Positions 33,975-41,046 of a DNA stretch of 42,480 bases are shown here, piece by piece (position 1 is the stretch's first letter; the number at the start of each line of letters is the position of its first letter). The notes beneath the pieces were generated by a model that worked only from the letters and a program-made list of their open reading frames with translations, was not told the origin of the DNA and made no database searches. The translations under genes were made by a program, and so were the position numbers. Origin of the DNA: Deltaproteobacteria bacterium (GTDB lineage: Bacteria; UBA10199; JADGCS01). The stretch covers positions 1 through 42,480 of the forward strand of contig JADGCS010000029.1 of assembly GCA_015228875.1 (NCBI GenBank), given 5' to 3'.

Positions 33975-35426
33975 ATGCAAACTATTTTTTCAGGACAACC
34001 AGCCATCAGACAACTCTATCCCGCCGGTGTAGTGCACCCTGCCAATTATTGTGCAGAAGCTCAAAATTTTTCTCGGGGAGACACCACGGGTGGTGATCTG
34101 GTACGCTTGGATGGCAGGGGGCTTGTTGCCCTTTCAAGAGGAGATGTTGTCATCTGCCGTCAATCAGAAGTCAGCCAACACCAGGACATGGTCCGTTATC
34201 TTAACACGCTGGGCGTTTCTTCGTTAAGACCCAGAGATGTGTTTGGTGTCGAAGACAGAGAAGCCTCCACTCCAGTGTGTCAAACAACCGCCAGCTTGCT
34301 CCAACAAGATCGCGCTTCAATACAAGCGGTCAGGGCCATGATCAATGGGGCCAGGCATATGGTCCCCTTTATTGCCTCCGATGCCTCCATTCAGATTGCG
34401 TCCCATTTTAAACTGGATGGAACTCAATCATCACAAGCTGTAGACCTTGCCAACAATAAAGGGGCGCTTTCGCACGGCGCACAGCAGTTTGGTTTTTTAA
34501 CTCCACCCACCACCAGACCAAAAAACCTTGCGCAAGCACAAGAGCAATTTGAGCATCTTTTACACTTAGCCGATCAGTACCCCACAATTTACGATAACAA
34601 GGTTTGGCTCAAACTCAACCGATCATCGGGTGGCGAAGGTGTCATGGCCTTTTCAGACATCGACGCATTTTTATCTTTTTTAACTCAAGATCATAACCCG
34701 CATAAATCGGAAAACACTACGCGGGCGGACACCATACAAAAATTGATGCCGAAAGGCGTAGAAAAAACCTTCCAAGGTTCCAAAGGCCTTGGTTTTTACA
34801 ATTCCATGGTGGATCAAGGTGAATACGAAGGCGTTGTTCTCCAAATCGGGGGCAAGGCCAGAGCTCATGAACCTGTTCCAAACATCAATTTTTTTGTTGG
34901 AGCATCACCCTCCGAAGACCGTTATATCGGGGCCTCTGCCCAGGTGATTGAAAAGGATTCCATCCATGTTGGAAACCAGGGTCTCTCAAATCAAAATGAC
35001 CACAATAGTTTTTTACCGGTCATCCAAAAAGTCGCTCATTGGTTAAGATCTCTTGGTTTTAGGGGAATCTGCGGCATTGATGCTGTGATCAGCCCCCAGG
35101 GAGACATCTGGGTCATTGATATCAATGCACGTTGGAATGCAAGCACCTCTACGCTCATGACCTTTAACAATCTGCGTCACCTGCCTGGTGTTGAAACCTT
35201 TAGATACGCTGGAAAAATCCGTGTACCCCAAGGCACAGGGATGCATGCGTTTACACGATGGCTCGATTTACAAAAAATCAACTTCACCCCAGGTCGTGGT
35301 GGAGTGATCCCTATAAATCTGATGCCAGCGCAAGATGCCGATCATCCTGTGATCAATGCCGCAATCCTGGGCCCTGATTCACAGACCGTGAGTGAGTACT
35401 TTGATTTGGCGCATATGCGTCCTTAA
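33975..35426 (+). CDS. ATP-grasp carboxylate-amine ligase-like protein
   Basis: This protein of 483 residues has an ATP-grasp core: KLNRSSGGEGV (about 211-221) as the glycine-rich nucleotide loop, GICGIDAV and then DINARWNAS (about 381-389) with the metal-binding Asn. ATP-grasp enzymes join a carboxylate to an amine via an acyl-phosphate; the PGM1-type peptide ligases are the nearest I can suggest, with low certainty. The frame opens earlier at 33891, but that part is the 83-bp repeat, so ATG 33975 is preferred. Residues of about 240-270 are the in-frame inserted element. It may act on amino acids handled by the adjacent transporter. Confidence 0.7.
   Translation: MQTIFSGQPAIRQLYPAGVVHPANYCAEAQNFSRGDTTGGDLVRLDGRGLVALSRGDVVICRQSEVSQHQDMVRYLNTLGVSSLRPRDVFGVEDREASTPVCQTTASLLQQDRASIQAVRAMINGARHMVPFIASDASIQIASHFKLDGTQSSQAVDLANNKGALSHGAQQFGFLTPPTTRPKNLAQAQEQFEHLLHLADQYPTIYDNKVWLKLNRSSGGEGVMAFSDIDAFLSFLTQDHNPHKSENTTRADTIQKLMPKGVEKTFQGSKGLGFYNSMVDQGEYEGVVLQIGGKARAHEPVPNINFFVGASPSEDRYIGASAQVIEKDSIHVGNQGLSNQNDHNSFLPVIQKVAHWLRSLGFRGICGIDAVISPQGDIWVIDINARWNASTSTLMTFNNLRHLPGVETFRYAGKIRVPQGTGMHAFTRWLDLQKINFTPGRGGVIPINLMPAQDADHPVINAAILGPDSQTVSEYFDLAHMRP
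34691..34784 (+). repeat. 94-bp intragenic palindromic element, copy 1
   Basis: This copy is 94 % identical (6 differences) to 36915-37008 and lies in the same reading frame relative to its host, coding for a peptide with the core ENTTRADT and VEKTFQGSK. CTACGC/GCGTAG arms enclose the middle, and AACCTT/AAGGTT forms a short terminal hairpin. It lies between a helical segment and the next conserved part of the ATP-grasp protein, as expected of a tolerated loop insertion. Confidence 0.88.
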
Positions 35427-35454
35427 ATCATACCCACGTGTTGCAGAATCTAGG

Positions 35455-35603
35455 AGCCTGTCGGACAATACCTGTTTCGGAGGAGTCCTGAAAAATCATG
35501 TCCCGTGATAAAACGTACAGACATGATTTTTCAGGGTTTGAAATATTTTGCAAGCGGCAAAATTTTCAAACTTCCGGAGAAACAGGTATTGTCCGACAGG
35601 CTC
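35455..35603. mobile_element. 149-bp MITE, copy 1
   Basis: The perfect 24-bp terminal inverted repeat starts AGCCTGTCGGACAATACC. The element is flanked by CTAGG at 35450-35454 and 35604-35608. Inside are two more hairpins: CCTGAAAAATCATGTC (35487-35502) paired with 35520-35535, and TTTGAAAT-ATTTTGC paired with its complement around 35552-35556. The whole folds as a three-stem structure. It lies between the ATP-grasp gene and the 612-residue gene. Confidence 0.88.
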
Positions 35604-35694
35604 CTAGGGAAAAAACGCACAACTTTCAAATCCCCCAAACGAGAATGGGTATGCACGTTTAAAATAAGAAATAACAGATTATTTAAAGACAACC

Positions 35695-37533
35695 ATGATA
35701 GGCACACCACAATTAATTTTTGGCCACTTGACCTCACTGCTCCCCTGGTGTGGCCCACTTGCCGCACCACCAGCCCTGCCTGCAACTACGCTTTTGCCAA
35801 GATCAACGATTTCAGCACAAGCCTCTTTGCAAACGGCCAGTTCATACCTCTCATCAGCAGCAACAACCGTGCACACTGCTTTGCCTGCTTTTGCCACAGA
35901 TCATCCTGTCTTGACAGGAGTGGCTGTGTCCCTGGCTGGTTACGCACTTTATAAAAATTATCAAGCTGCACCCAATAAGAACCCCCCAAAACAAATTGAA
36001 CCAGGCATCCCTCAAACAACAGATGCGTATCAAGAACACTTTGACAAACTCTCAAGTCTTAAATCACAGCTCTTAAAAGCACCTGAAGAAAAAATCCCAG
36101 GGCATTACGCAGAGATTCAAAAAACGATCCTGGAACAAGTTGCTGTTTACGAAGAACAAGCCCAGGCTCTTTCCAAACAGATTCATGACTTCAAATCTGT
36201 AAGTCCCTTCACTCCTGACAGGCAATCCTTACTGATCAGCAAGGTAGAAACAAGAAAAGATATTTTTAGGGCCTTTCAAAAGGATGTGACCTTCTTAAAT
36301 GACCTTATGTCTCTGTGGGGCGTGCGACAAGTCGTTGATGCAGAAAAGGTCATGCGTCAAATTGAAGAGCGCTATTTCAACCTCGAAAACAACAAGCTTA
36401 AATTGATTCCCATGTATGGATATAATTTTCTGAACTCGATGTGCTCGGTTATGGGTGCCCTTGTGATGATCAGCGCTTTGAATGCAGGTTTGCCTGCTCT
36501 CTTTCACGACACGTTTCCAGAAGTCATAAATACGGTGGCCGAGCCACATGCCCACATGACAACCGGTGCGCTCATCAATTTTTTTAAGCAGATGACATTT
36601 TTTGGAATTGCTTTTGATGCCGTGTATGCCGGGACAAAAGGCATGCGATGCCGTAACACCACAGCCGCACCAGCGAGGGCTTGGAACAAAGTCCTGGACA
36701 CAGCAGGTAAAATAGCGAGCATCCCTTCGCCTGTTTTTAACATGATCAACGGGGCCTTGCACGCGGCGCTTGGCAAGCCCTGGGATGTGGTCACACGATA
36801 TGCCTATCGCGCCGCAACACTGGGGGCCATGGGTGTTGTACGTCAAATCGGACAGGACCTTGAATTTAGTTTGAATGATATTGCGAGTTCTTGTGTCACA
36901 AAAATTTTTAAAACTCATAACCCGCATCAAGCGGAAAACACTACGCGGGCGGACACCATGCAAAAATTGATTCCGAAACGCGTAGAAAAAACCTTCCAAG
37001 GTTCTAAACAAGTCAGACCCTTTGGGAATGTTGGGGATGTCTCTATTGGTCTTCTTGTTGGTGGAATCTTTGATTGGTCAGTAGGAATTATCGAAAACGT
37101 GATGCAGAATATCATAGTCAAAACATCAGCAGGATCCCTTTCTTCAAAGGTTGGCGCTGCGTTGCAGAATCCTTTTGCACTGATCTGGCATAATGCCGCC
37201 CCCACTGCCGCCTGCAACGTTCTTCATTCCAACGCCACAGCGCGGGTATCACAATTTGCGGGCAATGATGATATTGATGTTGTGATGAGCCGATTTGCCC
37301 TGGGTGTTATTAAAGGGAGCCTCCTCACGGCCCTGATCACAAACGCCGCTATTAATGGAAGTTCTCCAGCGGCAACGGCCATCTACCTCACAGCTCAACT
37401 GTTCATTGGTGCAAACAGTATCCTCTTGTCAAAAGCCATGACAAACCCGGCATTGCGATCAAAGGTCTCTCGCTTGATGTCCCGGATCAAGCAAGGGGGA
37501 AAAGGGGTCAAACCTTTACTATTACCTTTTTGA
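35695..37533 (+). CDS. membrane protein of unknown function (612 aa)
   Basis: I do not recognise this protein. The N-terminus is Pro/Ala/Thr/Ser-rich without a clean signal peptide. Hydrophobic segments are seen at about 71-88, 245-270, 295-315, 440-460 and near 540-580, and a charged helical stretch lies between 105 and 230. Residues of about 408-438 are the second copy of the in-frame element. The last residues (KGVKPLLLPF) are encoded by the dispersed repeat shared with 18797, so the original C-terminus was probably altered. Position after the ATP-grasp gene may mean a shared function. Confidence 0.6.
   Translation: MIGTPQLIFGHLTSLLPWCGPLAAPPALPATTLLPRSTISAQASLQTASSYLSSAATTVHTALPAFATDHPVLTGVAVSLAGYALYKNYQAAPNKNPPKQIEPGIPQTTDAYQEHFDKLSSLKSQLLKAPEEKIPGHYAEIQKTILEQVAVYEEQAQALSKQIHDFKSVSPFTPDRQSLLISKVETRKDIFRAFQKDVTFLNDLMSLWGVRQVVDAEKVMRQIEERYFNLENNKLKLIPMYGYNFLNSMCSVMGALVMISALNAGLPALFHDTFPEVINTVAEPHAHMTTGALINFFKQMTFFGIAFDAVYAGTKGMRCRNTTAAPARAWNKVLDTAGKIASIPSPVFNMINGALHAALGKPWDVVTRYAYRAATLGAMGVVRQIGQDLEFSLNDIASSCVTKIFKTHNPHQAENTTRADTMQKLIPKRVEKTFQGSKQVRPFGNVGDVSIGLLVGGIFDWSVGIIENVMQNIIVKTSAGSLSSKVGAALQNPFALIWHNAAPTAACNVLHSNATARVSQFAGNDDIDVVMSRFALGVIKGSLLTALITNAAINGSSPAATAIYLTAQLFIGANSILLSKAMTNPALRSKVSRLMSRIKQGGKGVKPLLLPF
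36915..37008 (+). repeat. 94-bp intragenic palindromic element, copy 2
   Basis: This copy has perfect CTACGCG/CGCGTAG arms and the same terminal AACCTT/AAGGTT hairpin as copy 1. It is in frame in a protein unrelated to the ATP-grasp ligase. Four of the six differences from copy 1 change the amino acid conservatively or mildly, and none creates a stop. Confidence 0.88.
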
Positions 37534-37960
37534 TTTTTTTCATTGACGTTGCCCCCTTTGCCCGTTCTTTAATCATCATCAGCACATCATCAGCACATGG
37601 CGGAGTTCATCAGAATACATGACGGTGTTCATGACATTCCTTAGTGCAAATAGTATCCTCTTATCAAAAGCCACGACTCATCCAAGATTGCGATCAAAGC
37701 TCTCTTGCTTGATGTCCCGGATCAAGCATGTAGAAATGTAGAATAGGGGTAGAACACATAAGAAAACATCAGCATCATTTTATTTTTTTCGTTTTTTATT
37801 CTTGGTTAAAAAAAACCAGAGGAGTATGAAGCAGAACAACTTGTTTATTCATGGATCAATAATACAGCAGCCTGACTACTGCGAGACTGTGTCTGTTTTT
37901 TTTTGGGGGGGGGAAGATCAGACTGAGATAGAAACTACCGCTACAAAATAGTATTTGAAA
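37534..37960. other. 427-bp gap: decayed gene-end copy, homopolymer tract
   Basis: The gap contains a CATCATCAGCA tandem repeat near 37573, a 15-bp dispersed repeat (37601-37615, also 40665-40679), a decayed copy of the preceding gene's 3' end, and a T9G9 tract at 37896-37913. No intact gene is seen. Confidence 0.6.
37644..37728 (+). pseudogene. decayed duplicate of the 3' end of the 612-aa gene
   Basis: 85 bp resemble 37409-37493 inside the membrane-protein gene, at roughly 87 % identity by eye, both ending in GATGTCCCGGATCAAGCA. The rest of the gene is absent. Confidence 0.8.
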
Positions 37961-38908
37961 ATGGAAAACACCATTAGAATGCTTCAATCCAGATTTCAAG
38001 AACGTGGCCTGCAAGGGCGAGTTGTCTCTGTGCGACATCTGCAGGATTTGCGCGACGAGATCGAAGGGCATCATGCGCAAGGTCTTTTGAACGAAGAATT
38101 CTACAAGGAAGCATTGTCGTTTTTTTTGTTCCAAGACCCAGAGAATCTCCCTCATGCCGCTTCTTTGATTGTTGTGGCTGTGCCGCAACCCCAAACCAAG
38201 GTCAGTTTTGCGTACAACGGAAACACACAAACGCTTATACTTCCACCAACCTATCGAGGTTTCAGGGAAACCACCCAACAAGTTCAAAGTCTTTTAACAG
38301 AATGGCTGGCCCCCGATGGATACCACGTTGCTTCGGCCAGACTGCCGCGAAAACTATTGGCTGTACGCAGTGGTCTTGCTGAGTACGGTCGCAATAACAT
38401 TGCCTATATCCCGGGCATGGGAAGTTTTTTTCAACCCACGGTTTTCTTCTCAGATTTGCCTTGTCCGCAAGATACCTGGCACAAATCGCGCATGATGGAC
38501 AGATGCTTAGATTGCCATGTTTGCCTGACCAAATGCCCTACAGGTGCAATTACTGCTGAACGATTTCTTCTCCGCGCTGAGCGGTGTCTGGTCTTTCACA
38601 ATGAAAGGTCAGCGGATCATCCTTTTCCCGACTGGATAGACCCGACCGTACATCATTGTCTGGTAGGTTGCATGTTGTGTCAGCAGTTTTGCCCGGAAGA
38701 CAAGGATTTTCTCAATTGGTTCGAAGGAAACGAGACGTTCGCTCATGAAGAAACGGCGCTCCTTTTAGGCGGTACTTCGCTGAATCAGTTGCCGACTCTA
38801 ACTCAGGAGAAATTAAAGCGACTTGATTTGCTCGATTATCTGGGTGTTCTCCCTCGTAACCTGGGTGTTTTTTTCAAGACCTCTGGACAGGTACGCTTTA
38901 TGCCTTAA
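37961..38908 (+). CDS. QueG-like double [4Fe-4S] cluster protein
   Basis: This protein of 315 residues has two ferredoxin-like cluster motifs: CLDCHVCLTKCP (Cys182, 185, 188, 192) and CLVGCMLCQQFCP (Cys233, 237, 240, 244), preceded by AEYGRNNIAYIPGMG, as in epoxyqueuosine reductase and its relatives. QueG reduces epoxyqueuosine in tRNA with cobalamin; this protein is somewhat divergent and may be a QueG-like reductase of other function. ATG 37961 is preferred over TTG 37955. A T9G9 tract lies 47 nt upstream. Confidence 0.75.
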   Translation: MENTIRMLQSRFQERGLQGRVVSVRHLQDLRDEIEGHHAQGLLNEEFYKEALSFFLFQDPENLPHAASLIVVAVPQPQTKVSFAYNGNTQTLILPPTYRGFRETTQQVQSLLTEWLAPDGYHVASARLPRKLLAVRSGLAEYGRNNIAYIPGMGSFFQPTVFFSDLPCPQDTWHKSRMMDRCLDCHVCLTKCPTGAITAERFLLRAERCLVFHNERSADHPFPDWIDPTVHHCLVGCMLCQQFCPEDKDFLNWFEGNETFAHEETALLLGGTSLNQLPTLTQEKLKRLDLLDYLGVLPRNLGVFFKTSGQVRFMP

Positions 38909-38910
38909 AC

Positions 38911-39033
38911 AAAACTGATAAGGCCCTTGTGCGTGCCAAGACAGAAATGGTGATGGTTTCGGTCTTTAATCTGGCGATTGTAAGAAACGAAAAGCATGAT
39001 GCAGATGGGGCATATGATCTTGTAGAGGGATAA
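38911..39033 (+). pseudogene. C-terminal remnant of a transposase
   Basis: One open frame encodes KALVRAKTEMVMVSVFNLAI and then a stop at 39033, which resembles the C-terminal end of IS1182/IS5-type DDE transposases. It has no start codon. It lies between the Fe-S protein and the cysteine hydrolase. Confidence 0.4.
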
Positions 39034-39079
39034 ACAAGGCATTGTGCTGCCAAGCTGTGCCGCACCAAAGGGGGGATCC

Positions 39080-39664
39080 ATGACGACAGCATTACTTCTC
39101 ATAGACATTCAAAATGATTATTTTAAAAATGGCAGGATGGTTTTGGAGAATAGTGATAGCGCAGCGTTGAACGCAGGCAGATTGCTTTCATTTTTTCGAG
39201 AACACGCATTACCTGTCTTTCATGTTCAGCATCTATCTTTGCGGCAGGGGGCCACATTTTTTATACCTCATACGTCAGGAGCGGAATTTTATAAAGGTGT
39301 CTTGCCAAGCGAAGGAGAAACAGTTGTTCAAAAACACTTTCCCAACAGTTTTCGGGAAACAACGCTGTCAGATCATCTGTTGCACTCGAAGGTTGAAAGG
39401 CTCGTTGTGGCTGGGATGATGACGCACATGTGTGTTGATACCACCGTGCGGGCTGCTGTGGATCTAGGGTTTCAGTGTATCATTGCCCACGATGCCTGTG
39501 CAACACGGGATCTTGTCCTTGGTGACAGGCGAGTTGTAGCCGCAGATGTTCAGACGGCTTTTATGGCCGCCCTTGACGGGGTTTTTGGCAAAGTACTCAC
39601 GGTCGATGAAATTATTTTATTGCTCAATGATGCCTTTGGAATGAAAACACCTTCTTCATCTTGA
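39080..39664 (+). CDS. isochorismatase-family cysteine hydrolase
   Basis: This protein of 194 residues belongs to the isochorismatase-like superfamily of cysteine hydrolases (nicotinamidase, biuret hydrolase, ureidoacrylate hydrolase). The triad is visible: Asp9 in LLIDIQNDY, Lys85 in VVQKHFPNSF, and Cys118 in GMMTHMCVDTT. The typical cis-peptide segment before the Cys is present. Substrate cannot be told. ATG 39080 follows a GGGGGG-rich ribosome-binding region; the frame is open 12 codons earlier without support. Confidence 0.88.
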   Translation: MTTALLLIDIQNDYFKNGRMVLENSDSAALNAGRLLSFFREHALPVFHVQHLSLRQGATFFIPHTSGAEFYKGVLPSEGETVVQKHFPNSFRETTLSDHLLHSKVERLVVAGMMTHMCVDTTVRAAVDLGFQCIIAHDACATRDLVLGDRRVVAADVQTAFMAALDGVFGKVLTVDEIILLLNDAFGMKTPSSS

Positions 39665-39723
39665 GACTGGCAAGTTTATCAGGTGGGCATGTGAGTCCAA
39701 GGTGGTGTAGATTTATGAATAGC

Positions 39724-39832
39724 AATTTCAAAGTCGACAGAGCGCGGGCGCACTCCTCGCAAAATGAAGAAATTCAACCGCGTCCCCCAAGGGGATTTCC
39801 TTCGGGGCATCAAAGTCAAGTTAGTAACTTGT
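39724..39832 (+). repeat. 83-bp palindromic repeat, copy D, with 27-bp insertion
   Basis: This copy carries an extra 27 bp after the CCGCGTC arm (39784-39810), itself a small dyad (CCCCAAGGGG and CCTTCGGGG). It ends 3 nt before the ATG at 39836 of the ACT-VOC gene. Confidence 0.85.
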
Positions 39833-39835
39833 GAA

Positions 39836-40663
39836 ATGGTGAAAAAAATGACCGCAGAAACAGATTTGACAACCCTTATTGCCTTAATGCATCCCGTCTT
39901 GCACCCTGATACATTCGTGTTTGCGACTCTGCCAGACTCAAAACGTGCGACACTCACAGTGTCACCCATCATGGAATTTTGCGAGGCCGAAGGGGTGACT
40001 GTTGTTGTGCGTGAGCAAGAGGCCAAGCAGGCTGAAATTGATTATCAGTACCCATGCCGGATGATTACGCTCAATGTTCATTCCGATCTTAATGCTGTTG
40101 GTTTTATGGCGCGCATAAGCACGGTCCTGGCCGAGGCGGGAATCAGTCTGAATGCTGTTTCTGCATTTTACCACGATCACCTGTTTGTTCCTGCAAACAG
40201 GGCAGAGGAGGCTGTGTTGTTACTCAACAGGTTACGACAAGAACCATGTCCTTACAGTCAGACAGCCCACTTTATTTTGTACGTGAAAGACCAGACTATC
40301 AGCACCGAATTTTATACAAGGGTCCTCGGATGTGTACCACGTCTCGATGTGCCTGGCATGACGGAGTTCGCATTGTCCGGCGGTGCAGTGTTGGGACTGA
40401 TGCCCGTCTCGGGGATCAAACGACTTCTGGGTGATAAACTTCCCAATCCAGAAGCAGTGCGGGGGGTTCCCTGCGCCGAACTTTATCTTGTTGTTGACAA
40501 TGCAACTGTCTTTCATCAACGGACCCTTGCCGCAGGTGGGCGAGAACTCAGTCCTGTTACAACTCGTGACTGGGGCCATGTTGCTGGTTACTGTCTTGAT
40601 CCCGATGGCCATGTTGTTGCATTTGCGAATGCCCTTGAAAAAAAGGTCGGCAAGAACACATGA
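39836..40663 (+). CDS. ACT-like domain fused to a VOC (glyoxalase) domain
   Basis: This protein of 275 residues has two parts. Residues 1-130 look like the COG3602-type ACT-related family: TDLTTLIALMHPVLHP, then FVFATLPD, MITLNVHSDLNAVGF, VLAEAGISLNAV and YHDHLFVP. Residues 140-265 form a VOC domain: ILYVKDQTISTEFYTRVLG, FALSGGAVLGLMP and CLDPDGHVVAFA. The fusion suggests ligand sensing coupled to a small-molecule enzyme or resistance-type activity. ATG 39836 or 39848 is the start; the frame open back to 39764 is the repeat. Confidence 0.75.
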   Translation: MVKKMTAETDLTTLIALMHPVLHPDTFVFATLPDSKRATLTVSPIMEFCEAEGVTVVVREQEAKQAEIDYQYPCRMITLNVHSDLNAVGFMARISTVLAEAGISLNAVSAFYHDHLFVPANRAEEAVLLLNRLRQEPCPYSQTAHFILYVKDQTISTEFYTRVLGCVPRLDVPGMTEFALSGGAVLGLMPVSGIKRLLGDKLPNPEAVRGVPCAELYLVVDNATVFHQRTLAAGGRELSPVTTRDWGHVAGYCLDPDGHVVAFANALEKKVGKNT

Positions 40664-40695
40664 TCGGAGTTCATCAGAACACTTCATTGGCTGGG

Positions 40696-40844
40696 AGCCT
40701 GTCGGACAACTCCTGTTTCGGAGGAGTCCTGAAAAATAATGTCCCGTGACAAAACATAAAGACATGATTTTTTAGGGTTTGAAATATTTTGCAAGCGGCA
40801 AAATTTTCAAACTTCCGGAGAAACAGGAGTTGTCCGACAGGTTC
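40696..40844. mobile_element. 149-bp MITE, copy 2
   Basis: Same length as copy 1, flanked by CTGGG at 40691-40695 and 40845-40849. The terminal inverted repeat starts AGCCTGTCGGACAACTCC. Compared with copy 1, ATA is replaced by CTC-type bases in the left arm and the right arm has changed to match. The two inner hairpins are kept in position. Confidence 0.88.
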
Positions 40845-40940
40845 CTGGGCAACAGTCAGTGAAATAAAGGAAAAACAGTTCACCCAAATAATTCAACACA
40901 CCGACACTCAAATTGTCTTGTCTTGTAATTCAATGTATAG

Positions 40941-41023
40941 GAATATCAAAGTCGACAGAGCGCGGGTGCATTCCTCGCAAAATGAAGGAATTCAACCGCG
41001 TCAAAGTCAAGTTAGTAACTTGT
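40941..41023 (+). repeat. 83-bp palindromic repeat, copy E
   Basis: This copy pairs ATTCCT with AGGAAT and GCGGGTG with CAACCGC around the loop. It ends 23 nt before the rimO start and follows MITE copy 2 by under 100 bp. Confidence 0.9.
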
Positions 41024-41046
41024 AAAATTTTAAAGCGTGGTCCCTC

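Noticed and set aside
35505-35954. A 149-codon open frame between the ATP-grasp and membrane-protein genes
   Set aside because: Its first third lies in the MITE and the rest overlaps the longer gene at 35695 in another frame.
36295-37011. A 238-codon minus-strand frame antisense to the membrane-protein gene
   Set aside because: It is a shadow of the plus-strand gene, with the palindromic element giving an open antisense frame; composition is unlike a protein.
39764-39835. Longer N-terminus for the ACT-VOC protein
   Set aside because: The extra codons are wholly the 83-bp repeat with its 27-bp insertion; similar open frames are produced by the other copies.
33878-41023. The 83-bp repeats as integron attC sites
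   Set aside because: They have a hairpin and GTTAG-like ends, but lie in both orientations, singly, mostly before rather than after genes, and there is no integrase or cassette array.
10697-41023. Dispersed repeats as a CRISPR array
   Set aside because: Copies are thousands of bases apart, 83 bp long and without regular spacers; no cas genes are present.
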